64,000 nt of DNA from NCBI GenBank assembly GCA_023334545.1, contig JAADVB010000017.1, positions 62,001 to 126,000 on the forward strand, given 5' to 3'. A program made the position numbers and the translations under genes. This document shows positions 1 to 9,456 of this stretch, in pieces. Position 1 is the first letter of the stretch. The number at the start of each line of letters is the position of its first letter. The DNA is from Salisapilia sapeloensis. Lineage: Eukaryota > Oomycota > Peronosporomycetes > Peronosporales > Salisapiliaceae. The notes below the pieces were generated by a model. That model worked only from the letters and a program-made list of their open reading frames with translations, was not told the origin of the DNA and ran no database searches.

Positions 1-1
1 C

Positions 2-142
2 GATGATCCTGTCGTGATTTTACTTCGAAAGCGAATTGCATTGCTAGAAGCAGCTTTAGAACACTTAAACTCGAATGAAGAAACTGGTGTCTATATTGTC
101 GGTTTGTTCTGCCAGAACAGACTTTGCTTTTCATTTTCTTGA
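2..142 (+). CDS. Possible 3' end of a gene entering from the left edge
   Basis: An open frame runs from the first bases to a TGA at 140-142. It encodes 46 residues, beginning DDPVVILLRKRIALLEAAL, which looks like real coiled-coil or helical sequence rather than chance translation. The last ~17 residues would overlap the 3' end of the convergent CFAP92-like gene by about 50 nt, so the true end may be different or spliced. The product cannot be recognised from this fragment. Confidence 0.3.
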   Translation, partial: DDPVVILLRKRIALLEAALEHLNSNEETGVYIVGLFCQNRLCFSFS

Positions 143-3100
143 ACAGCGCTAATCTCCTTTCGTGAAAGGCTTTGCTTGACATGTGGCGTAAGAATATTTG
201 TCGTCGTTGGAAAGAAGAAATCTTTAGGTCTATGTGTATCAACGTCCTTTGCAAGGAAAGCTGACTTATCCGTCGGTCGCAACCTTGATGCGAACATTGC
301 GTGAACGCATCCTTCATACTCTTGTTGGGAAAGAATGGAAGCTGGAGCATTGGTAAGTGGCACTCGTTTTCCACTGGGAAGAATGGCGTTCTTGACGATA
401 CGAAGAGGTTTAGATCGTGGAGATCCGGAGAGCATACCATTTAATCGATCGATCTGAGACGGCTTTGCTCGTGGTTGACTGCAAATATTACCATGAGCTA
501 CAAATCGTAGCTGAGACTTGTCTACAACCAGCTTCCGTTCCCACTCTTCCTCCTCACGTTTCAAAGCTTCATCCATCTCTTGCTGAAGTCCGTCTCCACA
601 GAGGTGGACACTACGGAAGTACTCTTCATTTACCGTTCCGTCTGCATTTGTACCACCAAAAACCATGTCTTTTGACGGTAGTGTACTAAATGGAGCAATA
701 CCGCGTGCATCCGCCTCTCCTCCTCTTTCAATCGGTTTCGGATGATTTTCATTTTCGACAAACGGTTGTCGTAGATCTTCGCAGCGTGCAGCGCTAGGTG
801 CAAGTGGATGCTTGTAGTATTCATCTGGTTGCCTAGGTGCAGGATAGATAAAGCCTTTTGGAGTAGTCCATCTCTTTTTGTTAGCTGCTTCCTCCTCTTG
901 TCGAATTTCTTCCGGGTTGACAAGACTGAGTGTCTGTGAATGGAAATCTTGACTGTATGTGTAAATGCCATGCAGATCTTTACCAAGCCGCTTCCTCATC
1001 TCGTCCTGAAGCACGTCTTGAGTCTGGTAGTACGTAAAAGTGATAAGTGGTAACTCTTAAATAAAAAGTTGAAAATTACTTACTCGAAGTTTCTGGTTGC
1101 TATACATGTAAACTTGTGTTGGAGGTGATTTTAGCAGTTCAGCTTCTTCTTCAGCTTTTTTCTTTTCATACTCTTTTCGAACGCGCTCAGATTCCTTTCT
1201 GTAGAGCAAAACGGCTTGTAAGAAGACCATGTTACTGGTAACTAATTCAAAAGAGTTACCGTCGAGCTTGAAGATAATCGTTGACGGCACGCTCCCGAAC
1301 AAATTCTTCATATGCATCATTACGAGAGTCCGTAGGAGCTTTATACTTCTTCTCTCGGTTTCTCCCTCTTCTTCGCTTAACAGTTTCCAAGCTACTGGAT
1401 GCTTTCAATCCATTCGTAGTTGTTATTGTGCTCTTGCCACTCGTGCTAGTTCCGTAGACACCGAATCGATCTTCTGGCCTCAATTCGCATCCGTATTGAC
1501 GATCCATCTCTTCAAGCATATACGCAGATGGGAACAAGTTCATTTGTTGCATGGTCTTTAGTGAATATACATGAAGAATATCCTGCAATTTGATAATGGA
1601 TTCACAAGAGTCCGCTGAAACCTTCGATCGGACGTAGATCTCCGGCATACTTGCTAAAGTGGAAATCGTTTCCTTTAACTTTATACACTTCACTTGCGGA
1701 CCAAAGATATTGTAGAGACGACGGGTGAATCGAATTTGATGGTCTGACGAAAGCTGTACAGAGTCATCACTGTTTTGTAATGCAGTCGTGAGCGCTTCGT
1801 TTAATCGATGCATTCCCTTGTCAGCCAGACCTTCCAATATAAAGATACGCTTATCTTTGTCAACGAGTTGAGTGCCTGTGATTATATCTAGCGCTCCATT
1901 ACTACTCGCAGTCATTTCCTCCTCTGTTAGTTGGTAAGCGAGCAAATCTTGGTCTGGAAGCGCCTCTGCGTTAATGCTGCCAACAGTATCAATGACTACA
2001 CTAACGCAGATATCATCCCTAAAAGGAGTTACAAGTACGATGCGAGAAAAAGGCCCTTGTGCAGTAGTCGTGATAGCAGTGCTTTTGTCACGTGCTTCAT
2101 CAGATTTGGTCTGTAAGTCTGCTATGGGAGAATATAAAGTGACACGCATTGACAATGTCGTTCCCTTCGACAAATACCCGCCTGGTTCCCGTATCATGCG
2201 TTCTATCGGTGTCACCGTGGCATTTCCAGCTTTAATTTGGGCACGGATAGCTACTACACTACTGGAAAGCTTAATGTCAAGATATGGTTTCCCTGACTTT
2301 GCCTGCTGCAAATACATTCCAGTCCACTGTCTTGCCTAACTTGCCAAAACAACGGTTATCACTTCATCCAATTTATAGCTAGCAGACAATCTCACCGTAT
2401 TAAGGAGTTCGTCTAGGCGGAAATGAGCTTTGCCATGAGAATAACGATACCCAGCAGACTGGACAAGCGATATATAGTCGGCTTTCGCAATTGCATCCAC
2501 TGTAGGTAGATCAATCGGATGCATATCCTTCTTTGGAGGAGGATCTATCTCGCTACTATCATCGATGGGCTCCTCTACACAATCTGGATCGATGCCAGTC
2601 GTATGCAAGCTTTCCCATTTGTGTTGCAGCTTTTGAATGCTATCCAAGTCTTTCGGGTCACGATCGTGCAGCTCGATTGCCAAAGGATTGTTTTGAAGTG
2701 CATCAATGAGCTCGTGGTAATTGTAACTTGCGCACAAAAGCACGACAGTATACTTCCAAACGACATCTTCTCCTTGGCGAAGTTCTGGACTAACAGCAAT
2801 CCGGATAGATCTATTGGTATCAGCACTTTCATCCAGTCGCCTTCGTACATCAGGAAGGCACTGAAAGAAGACGTATGTAGGTCTACAATGTGTGTGCAAG
2901 ACACTGTGGACATTTAGACCTTGATTTGCTACTCCAGGGAGTCGGCGAGCTGCTTTAATTGTAAAGGTCATGGGATTTAGTTTTGTCTTAAGCTCCGGCG
3001 TAAGCATTGGCTGGTCAACGACTACACTCACTGCAATCGAATCTAGTCCGGCTAATGCCTCGGTGGGGGGAAATATATTTCGACTTGAACGCGTAGCATC

Positions 3101-3544
3101 CACACCAATATGAGAAGAGTTTTCGCTTTGAAAGGACCATGCTTGTTCCGTTGAGAGGTTACCGCTCAGAAGACTGCTTAGGTCCATGAGATATAGGCCA
3201 GCATAATTACTGTCAGGAACCCCGCTTTTAGCGCCTTGAGTTTGATACAAAAAGATAGCCAGCATCGGATCTCGATCCATTGACAGAGCAAATTCCTCGT
3301 TGACTAAGATTTCAGGAAACGAGTGTTCAAACGAATAGACTTTTGTCTCGCTAGACTCCATCTCAGAACTACTGTCTTCTGATGCAGTCACTACATTCCA
3401 GCTTTTAGCTGTGCCGATCACAGGAGTTTGTACCTTGCTACCGTCCACAAAGCGGAAGCGGAACCCTGTTGGTACGATAGACTGCACATCAGCTTGTGCC
3501 GTGATGCGTACCATGAACTTGCATTTGTTACCAGCATCAGCCAT
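91..3544 (-). CDS. CFAP92 (KIAA1257)-like cilia/flagella-associated protein
   Basis: Four-exon model: 3544-2396, 2335-1260, 1234-1084 and 1023-91, giving about 1102 residues. The start ATG is at 3542-3544. A TAG at 2336-2338 appears to cut the gene in two, but it is the last codon of a 60-nt GTGAG...TTAG intron (2336-2395), so the frame continues. The last intron (1024-1083) has a good GTAAGT donor. The middle junction, an apparent 25-nt intron at 1235-1259, is uncertain. The middle of the protein carries segments such as FILEGLADKGMHRLNEAL and LHVYSLKTMQQMNLFPSA, which I recall as resembling the conserved part of animal CFAP92 (DUF4550 family). The C-terminus is basic and charged, with a short KKKAEEEAELL coil. 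In that family the protein is associated with cilia and its biochemical role is unclear. Its neighbours (Dpy-30 protein, dynein light chain) fit a flagellar role. The family assignment is from memory. Confidence 0.55.
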
Positions 3545-3691
3545 GATATCAAGAACTACGGAATGATGTCCAAATGGAGCATACGCTGCTACCTTGGATC
3601 TAAAAATAAGATAAAAAAGTTGTTTTAAGCTAAAGCATTTCTACGCTATTGCTCCAAGAGTCTCCTCTGGACTGCAGGTGGATCAATCGAG

Positions 3692-4258
3692 ATGCCAGTC
3701 TGTTCCTATGAATCCCACCGTGAATTCGCTGGGCGAGCATACGACGTCGAGCTATACGATATCGGCACAAGTGGCATTTCTGTAAAAGTCCATCCTACAT
3801 CGAAAGATGGATCAGAAGCTCTACCACACTTTACTAGAGTGTTTTCTCCGCAAGAACTCGATGCCGCCCAAGTGCATAGAACGCTTGGAGGCTACATTAT
3901 GCTGGTCGAATCCTTGGAGCTTGTGGAGGACACTTACTTTACAGGAGAAGATGCTGTCTCGTACGGAATGAATGAACTTCAAGCTTATCGATTGGCATCG
4001 ACGCTTGTAGGTATGAAGATGCCACCACCTCTAGTTTCAAAGTATTCCGCTTCAGCTTATCTGACTCGAGTGCCCGTCGGATTGAGCACTTGGAACCAGC
4101 CGACTTCGCCGGACGAACATCAACGTCTTGTAGATGTCCTAACGAAAGGATTGGCCGAACTTTGTCGAGAGAAACCTGCAGGACTATCGGCCGTGTCGTG
4201 GTTGGGCAATTGGTTACTGGACAACAATCCGAGCCAGCCGAGAGTGCAAACGGAGTAA
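3692..4258 (+). CDS. Small protein with C-terminal Dpy-30 motif
   Basis: Single-exon gene of 188 residues with ATG at 3692. The last ~45 residues form a helical pair ending LSAVSWLGNWLLDNNP, the signature of the Dpy-30 motif, a dimerisation and docking helix pair that binds amphipathic anchoring helices. Dpy-30 motifs occur in MLL/COMPASS complexes and in axonemal radial-spoke and adenylate-kinase proteins. The ~140 residues before it are not a domain I recognise. It is divergent from the CFAP92-like gene (148 bp apart) and lies upstream of a dynein light chain, so an axonemal role is likely by context, though not shown. A COMPASS subunit is the alternative, but DPY30 itself is only about 100 residues and lacks this long N-terminal part. 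Confidence 0.7.
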   Translation: MPVCSYESHREFAGRAYDVELYDIGTSGISVKVHPTSKDGSEALPHFTRVFSPQELDAAQVHRTLGGYIMLVESLELVEDTYFTGEDAVSYGMNELQAYRLASTLVGMKMPPPLVSKYSASAYLTRVPVGLSTWNQPTSPDEHQRLVDVLTKGLAELCREKPAGLSAVSWLGNWLLDNNPSQPRVQTE

Positions 4259-4382
4259 ATTACGGAGGCAAGAGCATAGTATCATTCGGAATGTAGCAAG
4301 AGTTATAGAAAGTTAGCGTTCGTTTCTCGTTATTAGTTCGATAGTAGAGTCGAAGCGACGCAGCGTGTTCAGTCGGAAAAGT

Positions 4383-4883
4383 ATGACGGACGATTTACAA
4401 TCTTCTGAGGAGCTTGCGTTTGTCGCTGAAGAAGTAGATCGGGTCATTGTATCGGCGATCGAATCTTGTCTCAAGGACGAAGTTTACGACGAAGCCTGCG
4501 TGGCGCAATGGGTCGATACCATCTGCGAGGCGGTCACGAAGGGACTAAGTGATATGCGCAAGCCTTTAAAGTACTTTGGTGAGTAGATTGCTTGCAAAGT
4601 CATTAATAAATCCATCAAGTATTAATGACCATACATGATCGTGACAGTATCTTGCTTGATCATGCAAAAGAACGGCGCCGGTCTTCACTCGGCACTCTCC
4701 TGTCACTGGGATTCGGCATTAGATGGTAGTTTGAATCTTATATAAAGCTATAAGTACGATATTAACACCTTAGTTCGATACATGTCTCCAGGAGCTCACG
4801 TTGTGAAGTGGCCGAGTGACAAGCACAAGGACCAGAATCGATCCATGTATTGCATCCTCACAGTCGGTGGACTCAGTTTCTAA
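4383..4883 (+). CDS. Tctex-type dynein light chain (DYNLT1-like)
   Basis: Three exons: 4383-4578, 4648-4725 and 4774-4883, giving 127 residues. Both introns are short GT-AG introns of 69 and 48 nt. The product follows the Tctex1/DYNLT pattern along its whole length: an acidic N-terminus with [14 protein letters not shown], then [23 protein letters not shown], and an end of [15 protein letters not shown]. It would form a homodimer on dynein intermediate chains in cytoplasmic or axonemal dynein. ATG 4383 is chosen because the N-terminus then aligns with other family members; no earlier in-frame ATG is visible. Typical DYNLT proteins have ~113 residues, so the length is normal. Confidence 0.9.
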
Positions 4884-5139
4884 GGCATCGATATAAATAC
4901 CCTAGGTTATCCATTCGTTTCATTCTTGAGGAAAGTAGCTTGTCAACAACAATAACGGTTGCTCATACTCGAGCTTTTTTTGCTTCCGATACTCGTCTCT
5001 GTAGCCTCTGACGATCCACCTCATCATCGCTAGAGCTGATTTAAATTTTTACAAGGCAGAAGAGCCTGGTACTTCTCTTAACAGCTCGGAGGTCTTCATC
5101 TCAGCAAATCAAGAATCATCGACGGACGTGGATGGAAAC

Positions 5140-5478
5140 ATGACAAATCAGCAAGCTATAGAAGACACTCTATCGCCGTCAAGACGGAAACCTGGTTTGG
5201 ACTCAAAGTATACCTCTGTATCTAAAGACCATCATCTGGCTACTTCCCACCTCGGACCGACTGACAATCAAATACCATCCAGCTCACGGCAGACGAGGCT
5301 GGACGATGCATCGACATACATCACCGACGCGAACTTACAATCTTCCGTCGTAGAGCTGCACCAAAAATGCCAAGCGTGTATCCGTTCTTGTGAACAGCAA
5401 CTTCAAAGACGGCAGGCGAATCTAAATCGTCGACCTCTGCCTTTCGCACGAAAGGAATCCAATCAAGAGAGCAACTAA
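5140..5478 (+). CDS. Hypothetical 112-residue hydrophilic protein
   Basis: The open frame from ATG 5140 to TAA 5478 encodes a polar, Ser/Gln-rich product. The last 50 residues (VVELHQKCQACIRSCEQQ onward) are helical and contain two CxxC-like Cys pairs. The frame stays open upstream to about 4998, where a TAG coincides with a possible splice acceptor (CTGTAG), so a spliced 5' exon may exist. No ATG lies between 4884 and 5128 on this strand. I recognise no family. It may be a real short gene or a chance frame. Confidence 0.35.
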   Translation: MTNQQAIEDTLSPSRRKPGLDSKYTSVSKDHHLATSHLGPTDNQIPSSSRQTRLDDASTYITDANLQSSVVELHQKCQACIRSCEQQLQRRQANLNRRPLPFARKESNQESN

Positions 5479-5621
5479 AAGTTCTGATCGACTCGATCGA
5501 ATTCATAGCAACCATCCATGTAGACGACATTATTCACGTGTTACTTTTGTTTAATATACTTGGGCCTATCTACCAGTGGCTGTATGAGGTGATGTGATGG
5601 GAAAAAGTATGGCCTCCAATT

Positions 5622-6458
5622 CTATCGGAATGCAGGTCCGGCCCATGACTGTCGATCACCAAGGCCATTGTTCCAGTCGAATGCACCTCGGATACCTCGC
5701 ATCGCATCCGTGCGTCGACGTCTTGGTAGCAAGCTCCGTTTCTGCTTGGTCGTTTCTGGTTCAAAGCTCTTACGGTCTGGAAGCGTCTTGGTGCTACTAG
5801 CGTAGCTCGACTCGTCGTCTGACGCGTCGAATGAAAATGTAACGCTCTTCCTTCCGTCGCGTCCTGCGCGTTCTCGCTGTGGATATGTCATGGACACGGC
5901 TCTCCGGCGTCCTCCCGACGACGTTTTAATCGCAGGATGTCGAGGAAGTGCTTCCAGTCGTTGATTCGATGCTGGTTGTCTCGGGTCCGATGCTCCTTTC
6001 TCGGCTTTGGACATATTTACACTTTCGTACCCTTCATCTTCCGACTCGGTCGCTGAGTCTCCAATGGGGCGTAGTTTGTTAACGGCCTGCACTGATTCAA
6101 AAGCAAATCCTCCTTTCGGCGATTGGTTCTCAGAGATGTGCTCCTGATTCTCAGATGCGATACCACCTTTTGCTTGGTGTTCATCCGTGCGTATTCTTGT
6201 ATGTGACTCCTGTTCTCGTGTCGACTGTTTAGTTTGTTCTGCAGAGTCTTCTACTACCGGTGCTGCTGCACAGGAATAAAAGCCTTTGGCATACTGACTT
6301 CGATGGCCAGCGATGATACGGTAGATGACAATACTAGCGACACATAGTATCGTATAATGGATGGGGATGACGATTAAAATCTTGATGCACACGATAGATG
6401 TAGTGACGAGAATCCCGAGCAATAGTACAACGGATAGACCGAGCACTAGTAAACTCAT
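5622..6458 (-). CDS. Hypothetical membrane protein, two N-terminal helices and disordered tail
   Basis: Single open frame, 278 residues from ATG 6458. The first ~50 residues are almost wholly hydrophobic and look like two transmembrane helices (about 2-26 and 28-49) joined by a very short turn containing IPIHY. The remaining 230 residues are hydrophilic, rich in Ser, Glu, Lys and Arg. They include a Gly/Glu-rich near-repeat (KGGIASENQEHISENQSPKGG) and basic stretches such as SGGRRRAV and LLPRRRRT, which could be phosphorylation or lipid-contact sites. No catalytic motif is visible and I recognise no family. The frame is open upstream of the ATG, so a further 5' exon is possible. Confidence 0.55.
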   Translation of the reverse strand: MSLLVLGLSVVLLLGILVTTSIVCIKILIVIPIHYTILCVASIVIYRIIAGHRSQYAKGFYSCAAAPVVEDSAEQTKQSTREQESHTRIRTDEHQAKGGIASENQEHISENQSPKGGFAFESVQAVNKLRPIGDSATESEDEGYESVNMSKAEKGASDPRQPASNQRLEALPRHPAIKTSSGGRRRAVSMTYPQRERAGRDGRKSVTFSFDASDDESSYASSTKTLPDRKSFEPETTKQKRSLLPRRRRTDAMRGIRGAFDWNNGLGDRQSWAGPAFR

Positions 6459-6987
6459 CTTGTGCTTCCTTGTGCCAATTCGTAAATGGCCCACGCCGTT
6501 CCCCTTTTTTGATGCACCTCGAGCCCCGTTTATGCATGTGTCCCATATTAGTCACAGCTGGTAAGAAGCCAGCTGGTTTAGGTCTTTAGGTAGTCGGCTC
6601 TATCTTTACCTCGCACAAAATGCTCTGGTACTTTGTATTTATAGGCACGCTTGTCTCTGCCTCTTCCAACCACAGGATACCGTTTCAGGCACTCCGATGT
6701 GCTCTTTGTAAAGAAGATACACGACGGTCTCACGTTTTAAAAAGCTGATCAGATAGATGTCACAAGAACTTGTAATGATTGCATGGATTTCTAGTAGCAT
6801 CAGAGATGGTAAGCAAGAAGGGAAAGGAGATTCGGAGCTTTATGTATACCCTTCTCCATGCTAGATACCACTAGGGTTGACTAAAAGATCCAATTAAAGA
6901 AAAGAAAAGGAAAGAAAAGGAAAGAGAGATATCATGGCATCGGTTACGAGTAGAAAAAATGCATTGGGTTGCTACGTGAAGGTGCGC
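6459..6987. other. Intergenic region with purine tract
   Basis: About 530 bp between the 5' end of the two-helix membrane protein and the 3' end of the first annexin. I see no gene. A purine-only tract lies near 6895-6930, described separately. The left part presumably holds the promoter of the membrane-protein gene. Confidence 0.5.
6894..6931 (+). repeat. Purine (GA-rich) simple tract
   Basis: A near-repeat of AAAGAAAAGG units gives ~38 bases of A and G only. It sits just downstream of the annexin stop codon on the opposite strand, so in the annexin mRNA it would be a pyrimidine-rich 3' UTR segment. It is a low-complexity tract with no other evident function. Confidence 0.6.
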
Positions 6988-7944
6988 TTAAACACTGTCG
7001 TACACTTCCAAGAGAAGGTCGCAGTAGGCGCCGCTCGTGTCACCGTCGATGCGATCACGCAGCGACTTTCCATACTTTTTCTCATATGCTTCCGAGATCT
7101 CAGGCAAGACACAGAGGTAACGGACGAGTGAAGCACTCAAAGCGTTTTCATCCGTCCCGAGGTTCTTCATCGTCTTTTCAAAGTGCTCGGCAAGTAGATC
7201 CAATGGCTCCAACGTCATGCGGACGAGGAAGAGCAACGCATCCTCCGTATCACGATGGAACTCCTTCTCGACAGCACGAGCAATCGAGTGTCCGTGCTTT
7301 TGCTCATACAGCACATTCACGTTGCGCATGTGTTGCGGTGGCATGCTCAAGCACAGTTCAATGAACTTGTCTTCATCCGTTCCAAAGTGGGCTTCACCAG
7401 CTTCGTACAGCGCTTCAGCGTCCGCCTCGGCCTTCTCGTCCGTGTGCTCTTCTGGGTTGAACTCCGGGACACCACCACGGATGGATCCAAGGATAACTTT
7501 TTCCAAGTCTCCCGAGAATTCGCTTTCCATGCGCTCATCCAGCTCCTTTTCAAAGTTCTTCTTGTATGCATCCTTGAGCATCTCCATCTCAGCACGCGTA
7601 CGTCCGACGAGCACAGGGTAAATGTACTTTTCACGCGTGCCCATGCCTTTCGATGCATGGTGCAAGATTTCCGCCTCGGCGTCCGGGAGCGGCATGCACA
7701 GGAGCTTGAGCAAGTAACGGAAGTCCCCGTGCGTCTCATCCTGGATCTCGTCCTTGAGCTCTTTGCCAAAGATTTCCTTGTAATGGACCGAGATCAAGTA
7801 GCGTTCATTTGGCGTCTTTGGGCCGAGAATGGACGTGAGAATCTCTTTCTTCGAGCCTTCACCAGCACACGCGTCTTTGATTTTCTCACACGCACGTTGG
7901 ATCTTGTACGAGTCGTGGCAGCTAGGTGGGTAGAGGTTGAGCAT
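6988..7944 (-). CDS. Annexin, four-repeat (first of a tandem pair)
   Basis: Intronless, 318 residues with ATG at 7942-7944; this is the usual length for a core annexin. Four annexin repeats are visible at about 13-78, 90-155, 175-245 and 250-316. The type II calcium-site pattern G-x-G-T-D-E is kept in repeats 3 (HFGTDE) and 4 (KNLGTDE). Repeat 2 has GMGTRE and repeat 1 has GEGSKKE, so calcium binding there is probably weakened. Annexins bind acidic phospholipids in a Ca2+-dependent way at the cytoplasmic face of membranes. In oomycetes they have been linked to cell-wall glucan synthase preparations. A second annexin lies 273 bp upstream on the same strand, so the pair arose by duplication or has stayed together. 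GC content is higher than in neighbouring genes, suggesting high expression. Confidence 0.95.
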   Translation of the reverse strand: MLNLYPPSCHDSYKIQRACEKIKDACAGEGSKKEILTSILGPKTPNERYLISVHYKEIFGKELKDEIQDETHGDFRYLLKLLCMPLPDAEAEILHHASKGMGTREKYIYPVLVGRTRAEMEMLKDAYKKNFEKELDERMESEFSGDLEKVILGSIRGGVPEFNPEEHTDEKAEADAEALYEAGEAHFGTDEDKFIELCLSMPPQHMRNVNVLYEQKHGHSIARAVEKEFHRDTEDALLFLVRMTLEPLDLLAEHFEKTMKNLGTDENALSASLVRYLCVLPEISEAYEKKYGKSLRDRIDGDTSGAYCDLLLEVYDSV

Positions 7945-8217
7945 CTTGTGATGTTGGAGGTGAATTGGATTGTGTGCTCCGGAAGAAGATCGCGATCTGG
8001 ATTCCTCTCTCTCTTGCGATCCATACGTTGGGTGGATACTACGACAACACTCGCCTATCTACAACTTATGCAAGAGAAACGACAGCAGCAAAAGATATTG
8101 GATGTATATGCAGTAAGTAGGAATCAGACAAATCCTATGGAATTAGGCACGTTCGTGCACATGCTATCCACGTGCTGAACGCTTATTTTCATATCTTTTG
8201 TCTGAGCAGTAGAGAAA

Positions 8218-9255
8218 CTAGACTGCATGGTCGTACAGAACGAGGAGTAGATGCTGGTAATCTCGTCTCGTTGTTCCCTCGATACGATCTCGAAGAGATT
8301 CCTCATACAGTTCTTCATATGCCGCAGCAATGGAGCTAAGCATCGGCTGGTACCGGACGATGGCTTCACTTAAAGCACGTTCGTCCGTGGTGATGCCGCT
8401 CATGGTATCGTGGAAATGCTCTGCCAAGAGCTTGTGTGGTTCGAGTACGAGTCGAATGTGGAAACTTAGAGCTGCTTGAGCGTTTCCAGAAAACTCGTTC
8501 TCGACAGCATCCACGAGCGAGTTCCCAGTCTTATCCACATATGCAGCGTTCAGCGTTTCGATGTACTTGGACGGACTACGGAGGCAAATACGAATGAAAG
8601 TGGCTTCGTCCGTACCCATCCGTCCTTCACCAGCGTCGTATAAGGCAGCTGCATCGTTCTCAGCTTGTTCAGACGTGTGGTAGGACTCGTCAAAGTCTTC
8701 TTTCGCGCCTTGCAATGCTGCCATGATGACTTTATGGTAGTCTCCCGACAATTTCTTGTCCATTCGAGCCGACAAGTCTGAATTGTACTTGTCATAGTAC
8801 TCGCGACGAAGGATAGCTAGCTCTTCATTCGTTCTTCCCATCAACACCTATAGTTCATCATTACGAGAGGGAAGTAGGATAGGAGGATGGGAGCAACGTA
8901 CCGGATAAATGCATTTTTCTCGCTTATGAAATGTTTTCGTAAAATGGTGCAAAATCTTCGCTTCGGATTGAGGCAATGGCGTGGAAATGAGACGTAAGAG
9001 GTATCGATAATACCCCGACGTCTCACTGCGGATTTCTGCCTTGAGTTCACGCTTAAACGCTTTTTCGTAGAAGACGGCGATCATATACCGCTCGTCCTGG
9101 GACTTGGACCCGAGTGTTTCACTCAGCATGCTTTCATTCGTTCCTGGTCCTCTACAAGCTTCATATACTTGCTCAATCGTGATATTCACGTCCACTGGGA
9201 TGTTCGTATCGCCACTCTTGTGCAGATCATGGGCCGAGGCTGGGTAGAGCTCCAT
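8218..9255 (-). CDS. Annexin, four-repeat (second of a tandem pair)
   Basis: Two exons: 9255-8902 and 8847-8218, separated by a 54-nt GTACG...TATAG intron, giving 327 residues. The start (MELYPASAHD) aligns with the MLNLYPPSCHD start of the neighbouring annexin, which supports ATG 9255 over the further open frame upstream. Four repeats are present. The calcium loop is intact in repeat 3 (RMGTDE), nearly intact in repeat 1 (GPGTNE), changed to GITTDE in repeat 4, and lost in repeat 2 (TFHKRE). Repeat 2 is where the intron falls, at the IYPV|LMGRT junction. The matching IYPVLVGRT site in the first annexin has no intron. The role is presumably Ca2+-dependent membrane binding, but with a different site complement from its partner. 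Confidence 0.93.
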
Positions 9256-9456
9256 TTGCGCAATATCGCTATTCAGAAATGAACCCACAATTTCGGTGGG
9301 TAAATTTTTTCATATAACAGACGATTTGATTACTAATATAAAAATGTATGTCTCACCACTCATCGACTTTTGTTATAATTGATACCACGAAGCGAAAATA
9401 TATGATCAAATCTCTATATCAGGTGGCATTCTATAGACAGTTTGCTACAACACGAA

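Noticed and set aside
1256-2317. A separate gene starting at the ATG at 2317
   Set aside because: The frame is continuous with the upstream exon once the 60-nt intron ending in TAG is removed, so it is a later exon of the CFAP92-like gene.
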